The position numbers and the translations under genes are program-made. Of a stretch of 64,000 nt of DNA, positions 16,973-26,192 are shown in pieces. Every line of letters begins with the position of its first letter. Position 1 is the first letter of the stretch. Origin of the DNA: an uncultured Lachnospiraceae bacterium (GTDB lineage: Bacteria; Bacillota; Clostridia; Lachnospirales; Lachnospiraceae); contig CANOEC010000001.1 of the NCBI GenBank assembly GCA_947564735.1, forward strand, positions 124,001 through 188,000, read 5' to 3'. Under the pieces are notes generated by a model that saw only the letters and a list, made by a program, of their open reading frames with translations, had not been told where the DNA came from and did no database searches.

Positions 16973-17728
16973 ATGCTGCAAATTGCTATCTGCGATGACG
17001 AAACACTTTTGCTTAATGAAATCAAAAACACTACGGAAAACTGCCTTTCTAAGCAGCAGGTCTTTTCCATCCTGTCAACATACACCGACGGAGAAACTCT
17101 TCTGTACGATATTCAGGACGGCAGGTATTTTGACCTGCTTCTCCTTGATATTGAAATGCCGGACATCTCCGGAATGGAACTGGCGCGCCGGATTTATGCG
17201 CTGCTTCCCGACGCCCTTATCATCTTTGTAACCGCCCACTACAAATATGCCGTGGACGCCTACGAACTTCAAATCTTCCGCTATATTCCCAAAAATCAGC
17301 TAAAAGAACGGCTTCCACATGCACTAAAGGACGCTGTCCTCCTTCTGGAAATCCAGAACATGGATTCCTATATCATTGACAGTCAGAATCGTCTTGAACG
17401 CATCCCGTTGAAGGAGATTCTTTATATTGAAAAAGACGGGAAGAACGCTATTTTCCACATAACCTCCGGGACAAAGCGCAGCGTGGAAGAAAACGCACCG
17501 ACGCAGAAAACCAGACGTATCCGCAAATCCCTTACGGAAGTTTTTGGTGAGCTCCATTCGGAAGAATTTTACTTTATCGAACGGGGATATATTGTAAATC
17601 TGCGCCATGTATCGGGGATTTCCCGTACCGACTGTATTCTTACGGATGCAACGCAGCTACCCATTTCCCAAAGCCGGCTGGCGGAATTTAAAAAAAAGCT
17701 GAACAGATATTGGAAGGATAAAGTATAA
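16973..17728 (+). CDS. LytTR-family response regulator
   Basis: A 251-aa regulator. The receiver domain has ICDDE at 6-10 and phospho-acceptor Asp59 in LLLLDIEMP. A LytTR domain follows from about 140, with RKSLTEVFGEL, FYFIERGYIVNLRHV and LPISQSRL. Ribosome binding site GGAGG lies 5 nt before the ATG. It precedes the histidine kinase gene by 42 bp and diverges from the exporter operon. The promoter module it shares with that operon makes it the likely activator of both. The helix ending KKKLNRYWKDKV is normal for the family. Confidence 0.93.
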   Translation: MLQIAICDDETLLLNEIKNTTENCLSKQQVFSILSTYTDGETLLYDIQDGRYFDLLLLDIEMPDISGMELARRIYALLPDALIIFVTAHYKYAVDAYELQIFRYIPKNQLKERLPHALKDAVLLLEIQNMDSYIIDSQNRLERIPLKEILYIEKDGKNAIFHITSGTKRSVEENAPTQKTRRIRKSLTEVFGELHSEEFYFIERGYIVNLRHVSGISRTDCILTDATQLPISQSRLAEFKKKLNRYWKDKV

Positions 17729-17770
17729 TGTGCTAAGTCCAGACGACCGGCACATGGAATAGAGGCGGCA

Positions 17771-18448
17771 ATGTTACAGACACGCAGGAACAAAATCAAA
17801 TTTTTAGAACGCAAAAATGAGGTGCTGGAAGAAAATTATCACTTTCTTACCCAGCTTTATCAAAAAAACGAGCATCTGTACCATGACATGAACCACCATT
17901 TGCAGATGATTTATCATCTTGCCAAAAAATATGACATCTCAGAGCTGATGGAATATGTTCATGCTATCAGTACGCCCATCAATGAAATTACCGATATGAC
18001 ATGGAGCGGCGTCGATATGGTTGATGCGATTTTGAACCACACCATTCACGAAGCAGACAGACAGGGCATTACGCTGCATGTAAATGCAGAATTTCCTCCA
18101 AACAGCACCATCGCTTCCGATGATTTGTGCGTGATTCTGTTTAATCTGCTGGATAACGCGATGGAGGCAAGTCTGCGTTATATGAAGCAAACCGGGACAT
18201 CCCCGTATGTGGAAGTAACCATCCGGCGGATTCATCAGTTTCTAATCATCAAAATACAAAATCCCTGTGTACCGCCCCGCAAATTGTTTGGCATCTTCCC
18301 CACCACCAAATCCGACACTCTCCATCACGGAATTGGACTGCGCAATGTGCGGGAAAAAGTCGAGAAATATAATGGCAGTCTGGAATTTGAAGAGAAGAAT
18401 AATCTGTTTACGGTCACGGCACTGTTGTTTTATGAACAAAAGTCATAA
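17771..18448 (+). CDS. GHKL sensor kinase lacking a membrane domain
   Basis: A 225-aa kinase with the dimerisation helix HLYHDMNHHLQ (phospho-accepting His38), N-box NLLDNAMEAS and the G-box region GIGLRNVREKVEKYNGSLEF. These are AgrC/ComD-type (HPK10) features. Such kinases usually carry five to seven N-terminal membrane helices; here the protein starts with a basic coiled stretch and has none. GAGG before the ATG supports this start. A soluble kinase reading a cytoplasmic signal, or a truncated receptor gene, are both possible. It is paired with the LytTR regulator upstream. Confidence 0.85.
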   Translation: MLQTRRNKIKFLERKNEVLEENYHFLTQLYQKNEHLYHDMNHHLQMIYHLAKKYDISELMEYVHAISTPINEITDMTWSGVDMVDAILNHTIHEADRQGITLHVNAEFPPNSTIASDDLCVILFNLLDNAMEASLRYMKQTGTSPYVEVTIRRIHQFLIIKIQNPCVPPRKLFGIFPTTKSDTLHHGIGLRNVREKVEKYNGSLEFEEKNNLFTVTALLFYEQKS

Positions 18449-18548
18449 TTCTGATATTTTTTTCACTTTTTTAGTTTTCTCCATGCCAAATTTTATGTAT
18501 GATTTATTTATGTATATAATTGCGATATTTTAATCATCCATGTCATAG

Positions 18549-18592
18549 CCTCAAATTGCCGATTGAAAAATAAGCTATCAAGCTTATTTTTC
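18549..18592. repeat. Dispersed palindromic repeat, family 1 (copy 1)
   Basis: A CAAATTGCCGATTG prefix is followed by GAAAAATAAGCT and AGCTTATTTTTC, perfect 12-nt arms around ATCA. Other copies lie at 34512-34532 (prefix only) and 35243-35287, with a related hairpin at 33690-33716. It sits between the kinase gene and the GH94 gene and ends T-rich, so it may also terminate transcription. Confidence 0.7.
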
Positions 18593-18630
18593 ATCTATAT
18601 CCTACGGATAGGAAGAAAGGAGTACAAAAA

Positions 18631-21330
18631 TTGAAACCATTAAAATTCATTGACGAATATGGCAGTTTTACATTGGAAAACCCGGAAAACATAAGCTATC
18701 TTTATTTTCCTCTTGCCTCCGAAACCGGTTTAAAAAGTTCTGTTACCCCAAATTTGGGCGGAGATGCCAAAATTGATCAGGAGACGTTTCTCTTAGAACC
18801 GGTAAGCTCCGAAAACTTGCACAATAACCGTTCCAGCCGAAACTTCTGGTGTGTTGTGGATGACACCCTTGTATATTCGGTTACCGGTTTTTCCGCCGAA
18901 CAGGAAGCGGCTAAATTTTCTTCCGCACAGGATCAGAGTGAATTAACTGCCGGCTTCATGTGGCAGACACTAAGGCGTTCTTCAAAAACCTGTCCATTAG
19001 AAACCACTGTTACTTCCTTTATTCCCAACGACAATAATGTAGAAATCATGCACATAACCGTGCGCAACCTGTCCAAAGATACCCATCAGATAACGGCTTA
19101 CGGGGCAATCCCTATTTATGGACGCAGTGCGGACAATATACGTGACCACCGCAATGTAACTTCCATGCTCCACCGTATCAGAACAGAAAAAAACGGTATT
19201 TTCGTCCATCCGACGATGTCTTTTGATGAAAAAGGGCATCGCATAAACAATAAAATATATTACGTCAGCGGCTATACAGGCGCAGGAAAGGCGCCTGTAA
19301 GTTTCTATCCCACCGTCGAGGATTTTATCGGGGAAGGCGGTACTTACACGCATCCACGAGCCGTCTACGAGAATTATCCCGGTATTACAGCGCCTGCTGA
19401 ATCCGCCGGCAGAGAGGCTATTGGCGCTTTTCGCTTTGAACCGGTTCTTCTTGCGCCGGACGCAACAACGGATTATATTCTTCTTCTGGGTGTAGAGGAA
19501 GATGAAACGCGTATCTGCGATATTCTGCAAAAATACAATACAACGCAAAAGACGCAATCTGCCTTGAAAACTGTTAAGTTATACTGGCAGAGCAAGGTAA
19601 ATGTCAGTTTTCACACAAAAGACGCTGACTTTGACTGTTTTATGAAATGGGTCAGCTTCCAGCCGTTCTTACGTCGTATCTTCGGCTGTTCATTTCTACC
19701 GCATCACGATTACGGACGCGGCGGTCGGGGATGGCGCGATTTATGGCAGGACTGCCTCTCCTTGCTGCTATTGGAACCACAGGGCGTCGGACAAATGATT
19801 ACGTTAAACTATGGCGGCGTCCGTATTGACGGTACAAATGCCACTATCATAGGAAGCGAAAACGGCAGCTTCCTTGCCGATCGCAACGGCATTTCCCGTG
19901 TCTGGATGGATCATGCTCTGTGGGCGTTGATGACCACAAAACTCTATATAGACCAGACCGGAGATATCGACATTCTGAATCAGCAGGTTCCTTATTTTAA
20001 AGATGCACAGATTATGCGCGGTAACGATACTGATAATCTCTGGTCTCCGGAGCTTGGCAATCAACAGCTCACAATGAAGGATGAAGTCTATACCGGAAGT
20101 ATTTTAGAGCATCTTTTGATACAGCAGCTTACTGCTTTCTACGAAGTCGGAGACCATAATATTTTCAGACTTCGCGGCGCAGACTGGAACGATGCCCTCG
20201 ATATGGCGCCGGAACATGGTGAAAGCGTTGCTTTTACCTGCGCCTATGCCGGAAATTTATTAGACATGGCTTCCCTGCTTCGTCTGTTGGAAAGCCGCTC
20301 TTCACAGCATACTGTTGATTTATGGGAAAATATTGCTGTCTTAATCAATGAGACACCGGATATCTATGAGAATATCCACAAAAAAAGAGAATTACTGGAA
20401 TCCTACATGCTCCGCTGCCGCCACACCATAAGCGGTAGACGCACCGCCTTTTCTCTTTCCTCGCTTGCCGACAATTTAACCCGAAAGGCAGACTGGCTCG
20501 TCAACTATATAAGGTCTCATGAATGGATTAGCCACGCCAATGGGGAAGGGTGGTTCAACAGCTATTATGATAACAATGGCCGCGCTGTCGAGGGATTTTT
20601 TGGCAGTCAGGTGCGCATGATGCTGACGGGACAGGTTTTTGCTATTATGAGCGGTGTTGCAAAGGACGAACAGATTCAGCAGATCGTCAAGAGTGCAGAC
20701 CACTATCTGTATCAAAAAGAAGCCGGCGGTTATCGTCTGAATACAGACTTCCGTGAACTCAAATTTGACATGGGACGAATGTTTGGCTTTGCTTACGGAG
20801 AAAAAGAAAACGGAGCCGTTTTTTCTCATATGACCGTTATGTATGCAAATGCACTGTACCGTCGCGGATTTGTCAAAGAAGGATGGAAAGCATTAAAAAC
20901 TCTTGCAGACACAGCTTTAAACTTTGATGTCAGTCATATCTATCCCGGCATTCCGGAATATTTCCGTGCCGATGGAAGGGGCATGTATCACTATCTGACC
21001 GGCGCAGCAAGCTGGTTTATGATGACTATGATCATAGAAATTTTTGGTGTACGGGGAGAAGCCGGCAATCTTATGATACGCCCGAAGCTTTTAGCCGAGC
21101 AGTTTGATTCCGATGCAACTGCCTCCATTTGTGTTCCCTTTGCCGGAAAGCGTTTCCGCATTACCTTTTTCAACAAAGCGCAAAAAGACTACGGCGCATA
21201 CATTATTGGCTTTGCAGAATGTGACAAGACTCCGCTTACCGTAAACGACGACTCTTTTGTCGTGATTCCTTTTGAAGCGCTTGCAGCGCTGTCCGATGGA
21301 ATACATGAAATAACCATAAAGCTTATATAG
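18631..21330 (+). CDS. GH94-family glycoside phosphorylase
   Basis: An 899-aa cytoplasmic enzyme starting at TTG, with AAGGAG 8 nt upstream. Family marks are GRGWRDLWQDCL, the catalytic-acid segment GADWNDALDMAPEHGESV, and FGSQVRMMLTGQ near 660. GH94 enzymes cleave beta-glucosidic bonds of cellobiose, chitobiose, cellobionic acid or 1,2-beta-oligoglucans with phosphate to give a sugar 1-phosphate. The protein is longer than cellobiose phosphorylase (about 810 aa), and the N-terminal beta domain looks divergent, so I do not assign a substrate. There is no signal peptide. It is a single gene ending at a strong terminator shared with the convergent AraC gene. Confidence 0.88.
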   Translation: MKPLKFIDEYGSFTLENPENISYLYFPLASETGLKSSVTPNLGGDAKIDQETFLLEPVSSENLHNNRSSRNFWCVVDDTLVYSVTGFSAEQEAAKFSSAQDQSELTAGFMWQTLRRSSKTCPLETTVTSFIPNDNNVEIMHITVRNLSKDTHQITAYGAIPIYGRSADNIRDHRNVTSMLHRIRTEKNGIFVHPTMSFDEKGHRINNKIYYVSGYTGAGKAPVSFYPTVEDFIGEGGTYTHPRAVYENYPGITAPAESAGREAIGAFRFEPVLLAPDATTDYILLLGVEEDETRICDILQKYNTTQKTQSALKTVKLYWQSKVNVSFHTKDADFDCFMKWVSFQPFLRRIFGCSFLPHHDYGRGGRGWRDLWQDCLSLLLLEPQGVGQMITLNYGGVRIDGTNATIIGSENGSFLADRNGISRVWMDHALWALMTTKLYIDQTGDIDILNQQVPYFKDAQIMRGNDTDNLWSPELGNQQLTMKDEVYTGSILEHLLIQQLTAFYEVGDHNIFRLRGADWNDALDMAPEHGESVAFTCAYAGNLLDMASLLRLLESRSSQHTVDLWENIAVLINETPDIYENIHKKRELLESYMLRCRHTISGRRTAFSLSSLADNLTRKADWLVNYIRSHEWISHANGEGWFNSYYDNNGRAVEGFFGSQVRMMLTGQVFAIMSGVAKDEQIQQIVKSADHYLYQKEAGGYRLNTDFRELKFDMGRMFGFAYGEKENGAVFSHMTVMYANALYRRGFVKEGWKALKTLADTALNFDVSHIYPGIPEYFRADGRGMYHYLTGAASWFMMTMIIEIFGVRGEAGNLMIRPKLLAEQFDSDATASICVPFAGKRFRITFFNKAQKDYGAYIIGFAECDKTPLTVNDDSFVVIPFEALAALSDGIHEITIKLI

Positions 21331-21371
21331 AAAATATTGTTATTTCTTTTCCAATACTTTTAAAAGTAAAT

Positions 21372-21418
21372 GAGAATACCTCGCATTGCACCACCCTTTA
21401 TCAATGCGAGGTATTCTC
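21372..21418. terminator. Bidirectional terminator
   Basis: GAGAATACCTCGCATTG pairs perfectly with CAATGCGAGGTATTCTC (17 bp) around a 13-nt loop. T-rich sequence follows on the plus strand and A-rich sequence precedes it. It separates two convergent genes and should serve both. Confidence 0.85.
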
Positions 21419-21427
21419 CATTTATTG

Positions 21428-22195
21428 TCATGATTCTGTTTTTTCTTCCGCCTCGTCCCATGGAGTCGCACGACCGCTATCCCGATATTTTTTGGGCGTC
21501 ATACCAACCAATTCACGGAACTGCTGGATAAAATGACTCTGTGACGAAAAAGAAAGCTGGTTTGCAATATCAATCAGCGAATAATCACTGTACTTTAACA
21601 GCTTCTTAGCCGTCTCAATCTTCTGTTTCCGGATATAGGCACTGACGGAATCCCCGGTTTCCTTCTTAAACAATCGGGAAAGATACGCTGTCGATACTCC
21701 CGACACATCCGCCAATTCCGCGACCGTAATCCGCTCTTTCAGATGGGAATAAATATATTCTTTGCAGACATTAATATATTTGGAGCCTGTATGATTTCCG
21801 GAAAGTTTACGCATCTTTTGCGCATAATCCATAACCATTTCATCATGCAGCTTTCGTACCTCTTCCACCGTATGAATATTATCCAGCCGTAAGATATAGA
21901 AATCGCTCATCCGGAAAGCCTGTTCCAACGCCATACCCTTCTGCCTGCACAGACGTGCAACCATCGCCGCCGTAATAACAAAATGATATTTCAAATTGGT
22001 AACCGGGTCTTTGGATAACACGCCTACTCCGTCACTGTCCAAAAATCTTGCCTGCTCACAGTTTTTTTGAACCGTTTCCACATCCCCGTCCGCTACTGCC
22101 TGATAAAAGAGGAATTCTTCTGTCGGCTGACGATGTTCCATGTCGTCAAACTCATCTCCCGCTTCCAATAAAAGCCATTCATCCTGATATCCCAA
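21428..22195 (-). CDS. AraC-family transcriptional regulator
   Basis: A 255-aa protein. The C-terminal 100 residues hold two helix-turn-helix motifs: ITVAELADVSGVSTAYLSRLFKK and YSLIDIANQLSFSSQSHFIQQFRE, with the closing GMTPKKYR. The N-terminal 140 residues contain no cupin fold I recognise but include an ALEQAFRMSDFYI helix seen in YSIRK/AraC-like regulators. It starts 31 bp after pgi on the same strand and may be co-transcribed with it. Its target cannot be read from the sequence. Confidence 0.88.
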   Translation of the reverse strand: MGYQDEWLLLEAGDEFDDMEHRQPTEEFLFYQAVADGDVETVQKNCEQARFLDSDGVGVLSKDPVTNLKYHFVITAAMVARLCRQKGMALEQAFRMSDFYILRLDNIHTVEEVRKLHDEMVMDYAQKMRKLSGNHTGSKYINVCKEYIYSHLKERITVAELADVSGVSTAYLSRLFKKETGDSVSAYIRKQKIETAKKLLKYSDYSLIDIANQLSFSSQSHFIQQFRELVGMTPKKYRDSGRATPWDEAEEKTES

Positions 22196-22226
22196 GGAGC
22201 CATCTCCTTCTGCATTCCGTTCCCTT

Positions 22227-23573
22227 TTACAGTCTCTTCAACAGCTCTTCTCTCTGTGCCTCATACCCCGGTTTGCCAAGAAGCGCGAACATATTCTTCT
22301 TGTAGCTTTCAACGCCCGGCTGGTTGAACGGATTTACACCGAGCAGATATCCGCTGACACCACAGGCAAACTCAAAGAAATAGAACAGTTCACCCAGATA
22401 GAACTCATTTACTTCCGGAACATTGATCATGAAATTCGGAACCTGTCCGTCCGTATGTGCAAGAATCGTACCGTTCATCGCGCTTTTATTCACAAAATCA
22501 ACGTTCTTACCAGCCAAGTAATTTAAACCGTCCAAATCTACCGGTTCCTCGCCAATAATAATCTCTTCCCTGCTTGTCTCAATATTCAGTACTGTCTCAA
22601 ACATCGTTCTGGAACCGTCCTGAATAAACTGTCCCATGGAATGTAAATCTGTGGTAAGGTCAACGCTTGCCGGGAAAATACCCTTCTGGTCTTTTCCCTC
22701 AGACTCGCCGTAAAGCTGCTTCCACCACTCAGATACATAATGTGCACTCGGTTCATAGTTGGCAAGAATCTCGATTACCTTGCCCTTTCTAAGCAAAATA
22801 TTACGAAGCGCCGCATACTTCACTGCATCGTTCTCCTCAAAGGGAGCCTCCAGAGCCATCTTTCTACCCTCTGCCGCGCCTTCCATCAATTTATCAATAT
22901 CCGCGCCGGATACCGCAATCGGAAGAAGTCCAACCGCCGTCAACACGGAGAAACGTCCGCCAACGTCATCCGGAACAACAAAGCTCTCATAGCCTTCTTC
23001 ATTGGCAAGATTCTTAAGGGAACCTCTCGCTTTGTCGGTAGTCGCATAGATTCTCTTCGCCGCACCCTCTTTGCCGTATTTCTTCTCTGCCATCTCCTTA
23101 AATACACGGAACGCAATCGCCGGTTCCGTAGTCGTGCCGGACTTGGAAATCATGTTGATAGAGAAATCCCTGTCGCCGATAACATCAATCAAATGTTTGA
23201 TATAAGTAGAACTGATAGAATTACCTACAAAATAAATCTCCGGTGTCTTTCTGACAGACTTATCCACTACATTGTAGAAGCTGTGGCGTAAAAATTCAAT
23301 TGCCGCCCGCGCGCCGAGATAGGAACCGCCAATACCGATAACAACCAAAACTTCCGAATCACTCTGAATCTTAGCCGCCGCCTGCTTAATCCTTGCAAAC
23401 TCTTCCTTGTCATAATCAACCGGTAAATCAATCCATCCAAGGAAATCATTTCCTGCCCCGCTCTTTGATACAAGTACTTCCTTCGCATCAAGCGCCAGCT
23501 GCTTCATGGATTCCACTTCATTCTCACCGATAAAGGAAGCTGCTTTAGAATAGTCAAATGTAACTTTGCTCAT
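22227..23573 (-). CDS. pgi: Glucose-6-phosphate isomerase
   Basis: A 448-aa glycolytic isomerase interconverting glucose 6-phosphate and fructose 6-phosphate. Marks are [29 protein letters not shown], the catalytic Glu-containing [24 protein letters not shown] and the C-terminal [16 protein letters not shown] with the catalytic Lys. Length is normal for the Gram-positive form. The ATG of MSKVTF is preceded by GGAGG; an in-frame ATG 9 codons earlier is not. A promoter lies about 125 bp upstream. Confidence 0.97.
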   Translation of the reverse strand: MSKVTFDYSKAASFIGENEVESMKQLALDAKEVLVSKSGAGNDFLGWIDLPVDYDKEEFARIKQAAAKIQSDSEVLVVIGIGGSYLGARAAIEFLRHSFYNVVDKSVRKTPEIYFVGNSISSTYIKHLIDVIGDRDFSINMISKSGTTTEPAIAFRVFKEMAEKKYGKEGAAKRIYATTDKARGSLKNLANEEGYESFVVPDDVGGRFSVLTAVGLLPIAVSGADIDKLMEGAAEGRKMALEAPFEENDAVKYAALRNILLRKGKVIEILANYEPSAHYVSEWWKQLYGESEGKDQKGIFPASVDLTTDLHSMGQFIQDGSRTMFETVLNIETSREEIIIGEEPVDLDGLNYLAGKNVDFVNKSAMNGTILAHTDGQVPNFMINVPEVNEFYLGELFYFFEFACGVSGYLLGVNPFNQPGVESYKKNMFALLGKPGYEAQREELLKRL

Positions 23574-23695
23574 TTCATCCTCCATTCCGAACCGTTTCAC
23601 CGTAATGCAGACTTACAGCCACGCGGTTCACTCATTTTTTCCTTATTTCTGCGCTGCTTTCTGTGCATATCACAGACACACCAGTTCTACACATA

Positions 23696-23724
23696 AGTTT
23701 AGCATTGCACATATTGTTTTTCAA
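23696..23724 (-). promoter_or_regulatory. Candidate pgi promoter
   Basis: TTGAAA, a 17-bp spacer and TAAACT on the minus strand, about 125 bp upstream of the pgi start and between murG and pgi. Confidence 0.55.
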
Positions 23725-23752
23725 GATTTTTCCATTCTGATTAACCGACAGA

Positions 23753-24826
23753 TTACTTTTCATTTACCGCATTTTCAATAAGTCCTATGATGGTTCCAAT
23801 GGCATCCCGCTGGTTGCTCTTACTCATTGCATCCACATAAGTGAATCTATTAAAATACAGCTCCTGAACCTTCTCTAACAGCAGCTTGTGGGTCAAATCG
23901 TCCTCGTCAATCACTATACTGAATCCTTGGGATTCAAAAGATTTAGCATTCAAAATCTGATCGCCCCTGCTGCTGCTTGCCGGCAGTGGAATCAGAATAT
24001 TTGGCTTTTTTAGGGCAAGTAATTCGCTGATTGCATTCGCACCTGCTCTGGAAATTACCAGATCTGCCATGGCAAAGAGGTCTTTCATCTCGGACCGCAC
24101 ATACTCAAACTGTTTATATCCGGACGTGGTAAGAAGCAGATTATCCATTTTCTCTTTTCCGCATAAATGTACGACTTGAAAATCCTTTAACAGCTCCGGA
24201 AGCACATCCCGCACTGCCTGATTAATCGCCGCTGAACCAAGACTTCCTCCCACTACCATAATTACCGGCTTGGAAGCATCAAATCCGCACATTCTGTAGC
24301 CTGCCTCTTTACTGCCCATGGCAAGTTCTTTTCTAATCGGCGAACCGGTCAGCACGGCTTTGCTTGCCGGCAGCATACTGAATGTCTCCGGGAAATTGCA
24401 ACAAACCTTCTTCGCCACCGGAATACAGAGCTTATTGGCAAGTCCGGGCGTCATGTCAGACTCATGTATGATACACGGAATCCCCAGCGAGTACGCGGCG
24501 CGAACTACCGGCACGCTGACAAAGCCTCCCTTGGAAAAAACGACATCCGGTTTTATCTCCTTAAGGTATTTTCTTGCCTCCCCCATTCCCTTCAGCACGC
24601 GAAACGGGTCGGAAAAATTCTTCGGGTCAAAATATCTCCTAAATTTACCCGTTGCAATGCCAAAATACGGAATATTAAAATCTTCCATCAGCTTCTTCTC
24701 AATACCGTCATAGGAACCCATATAGGCAATTTCATACTGTAGTTCCCGCAGCTTCGGAATAAGCGCCATATTAGGCGTTACATGTCCGGCAGTCCCGCCG
24801 CCGGTAAGTACAATCTTCTTGCTCAT
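23753..24826 (-). CDS. murG: MurG, lipid II-forming GlcNAc transferase
   Basis: A 357-aa GT28 enzyme that adds GlcNAc from UDP-GlcNAc to lipid I at the inner face of the membrane. The N-terminal GGGTAGHVTPNMAL loop, VFSKGGFVSVPVV, VVGGSLGSAAIN and the donor-site ISRAGANAISELLALKKPNILIPLP are all present. Length is normal. It lies alone among cell-wall genes here rather than in a dcw cluster, as in several Clostridia. The TSCPD gene ends 15 bp before its start, so the two may share a transcript. Confidence 0.97.
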   Translation of the reverse strand: MSKKIVLTGGGTAGHVTPNMALIPKLRELQYEIAYMGSYDGIEKKLMEDFNIPYFGIATGKFRRYFDPKNFSDPFRVLKGMGEARKYLKEIKPDVVFSKGGFVSVPVVRAAYSLGIPCIIHESDMTPGLANKLCIPVAKKVCCNFPETFSMLPASKAVLTGSPIRKELAMGSKEAGYRMCGFDASKPVIMVVGGSLGSAAINQAVRDVLPELLKDFQVVHLCGKEKMDNLLLTTSGYKQFEYVRSEMKDLFAMADLVISRAGANAISELLALKKPNILIPLPASSSRGDQILNAKSFESQGFSIVIDEDDLTHKLLLEKVQELYFNRFTYVDAMSKSNQRDAIGTIIGLIENAVNEK

Positions 24827-24841
24827 TGTGAAAGAAACCTC

Positions 24842-25084
24842 CTAATTGTCTAAGATTTCCTGTAAAGCACATGCCAGTTGGTCAGGACAGGAAGTATTTT
24901 TAAATCCACACTTAATGCCGCGCAGCTTTTCAATCGCATCTTCAATTTTCATTCCCGAAACCAATCGGGAGATTCCCTGCAGGTTGCCGTTACAGCCTCC
25001 CGTAAACGCAACGGATTTGATGACGCCGTCTGCCACTTCCACATCAATTGCTTTAGAACATACTCCTTGCGGATGATATACCAT
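24842..25084 (-). CDS. TSCPD-domain protein (TIGR03905-like)
   Basis: An 80-aa protein ending with CGFKNTSCPDQLACALQEIL, which carries the TSCPD motif, preceded by VAFTGGCNGNLQGISRLVSGM. The same fold occurs at the C-terminus of some ribonucleotide reductases. The standalone proteins have no proven function, and the conserved cysteines suggest metal or redox binding. The ATG chosen has GGAGG 8 nt upstream; an in-frame ATG 19 codons earlier lacks a site. Confidence 0.85.
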   Translation of the reverse strand: MVYHPQGVCSKAIDVEVADGVIKSVAFTGGCNGNLQGISRLVSGMKIEDAIEKLRGIKCGFKNTSCPDQLACALQEILDN

Positions 25085-25357
25085 TTTGATTCCCTCCAGT
25101 TTACAATAAATATTTTTCCCGAATAAATCTACTTTACACATTGTGTTTATTGTAACATATTCTCCTATTTATTTCCAGTATGCGACGTTTTCACGCAACC
25201 AGCAAAGACAAACGCATGGATTATGCTTTTTATCCATAGAAATGTGCCACAAAACAGACGAATTTGACGATGCTTTACAGCTTTTACATCATGAACTTTC
25301 CAATATAATATAGGTATGCGGTTTATTTTATCGAATCTGAGGAGGGTATGGCGAATC

Positions 25358-26026
25358 ATGCTTATGAATTTTTTTCAACATAGAAACTTTATGGTCGTGA
25401 TTCTGGCATTGCTGTTTGCTAGTATCATATGCCAGATTGTGATGGGAGTGATTTACCATCACTTAATCTGGGAAACAGAGCACATGTCCACCACTACCAA
25501 TAAATCATTGCAGCAGCTCAAGCTCAAATTTTCCGGCTGCTGTAAGATGAATGATAAAGTTTCCAACGTTTCTGTTTTTGTGGACAAGTTTATCAGCCAT
25601 ATAAAATTTGGAATTGTACCTTTATCTATGTTAAAGCACCTGTCGGGTCAGCTTACGCTGCTTTCGGTTCTGGTCGCCGGAATTGGCGCCTGTATCAGTA
25701 TCATACATAATGAAAATTTTTTCAGCATTGCACCCTTTTATATCATCAGCCTTCTCGGTCTGTACTGCTACTTTGCCATCTCCTCGCTGGTTGATGTTCC
25801 CGGCAAAATCAATGTACTGCGCATCAATCTGGTAGACTATCTGGAAAATCATCTGGCAAACCGTTTAGAACAGACCGAACTGGACATGAAACTAATCCAA
25901 CCGAAAGACAATCACGCCGCACAAAAGCAGCTTTCAGATCCCGCTATTCCCCAAGCTCCCTCCCCTTCCATTTCCAACTCGGAAATGGAAGAGCTGGAAC
26001 TGCTGCTGCAGGAATTTCTGCTTTAG
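25358..26026 (+). CDS. Membrane protein of unknown function
   Basis: A 222-aa protein with an N-terminal membrane helix (about 9-32), an extracellular or cytosolic middle segment with a CC pair, two helices around 105-165 and a charged C-terminal tail. The tail is Pro/Ser-rich and ends in a leucine-rich helix (EMEELELLLQEFLL). GAGGAGGG precedes the chosen ATG. The layout resembles MotA/TolQ/ExbB-like proteins only loosely, and I do not assign a family. It diverges from the TSCPD/murG genes. Confidence 0.6.
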   Translation: MLMNFFQHRNFMVVILALLFASIICQIVMGVIYHHLIWETEHMSTTTNKSLQQLKLKFSGCCKMNDKVSNVSVFVDKFISHIKFGIVPLSMLKHLSGQLTLLSVLVAGIGACISIIHNENFFSIAPFYIISLLGLYCYFAISSLVDVPGKINVLRINLVDYLENHLANRLEQTELDMKLIQPKDNHAAQKQLSDPAIPQAPSPSISNSEMEELELLLQEFLL

Positions 26027-26192
26027 CGGTACACAGCTATTTTCTATATTTTTTGTCGTATCAGTTGAGCCTTCAATGTCCGTTAAACCATTTGTCTGCA
26101 TTTTTTTCAAAAAGAATGGACATTCCTTCTTCTCTCCTATAGAATGGTTAATGTATGATATGAATACAGTTACGGATGAAGAGGGGGAAATC

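Noticed and set aside
16699-17085. 128-codon minus-strand frame across the mirrored promoter
   Set aside because: It overlaps the start of the LytTR regulator and the palindrome, and its sequence is simply the translated inverted repeat.
12961-18448. A second bacteriocin locus around the ABC pair
   Set aside because: No GG-leader or other precursor peptide gene and no C39 peptidase domain were found there; only a doubtful 17-codon frame without a ribosome binding site.
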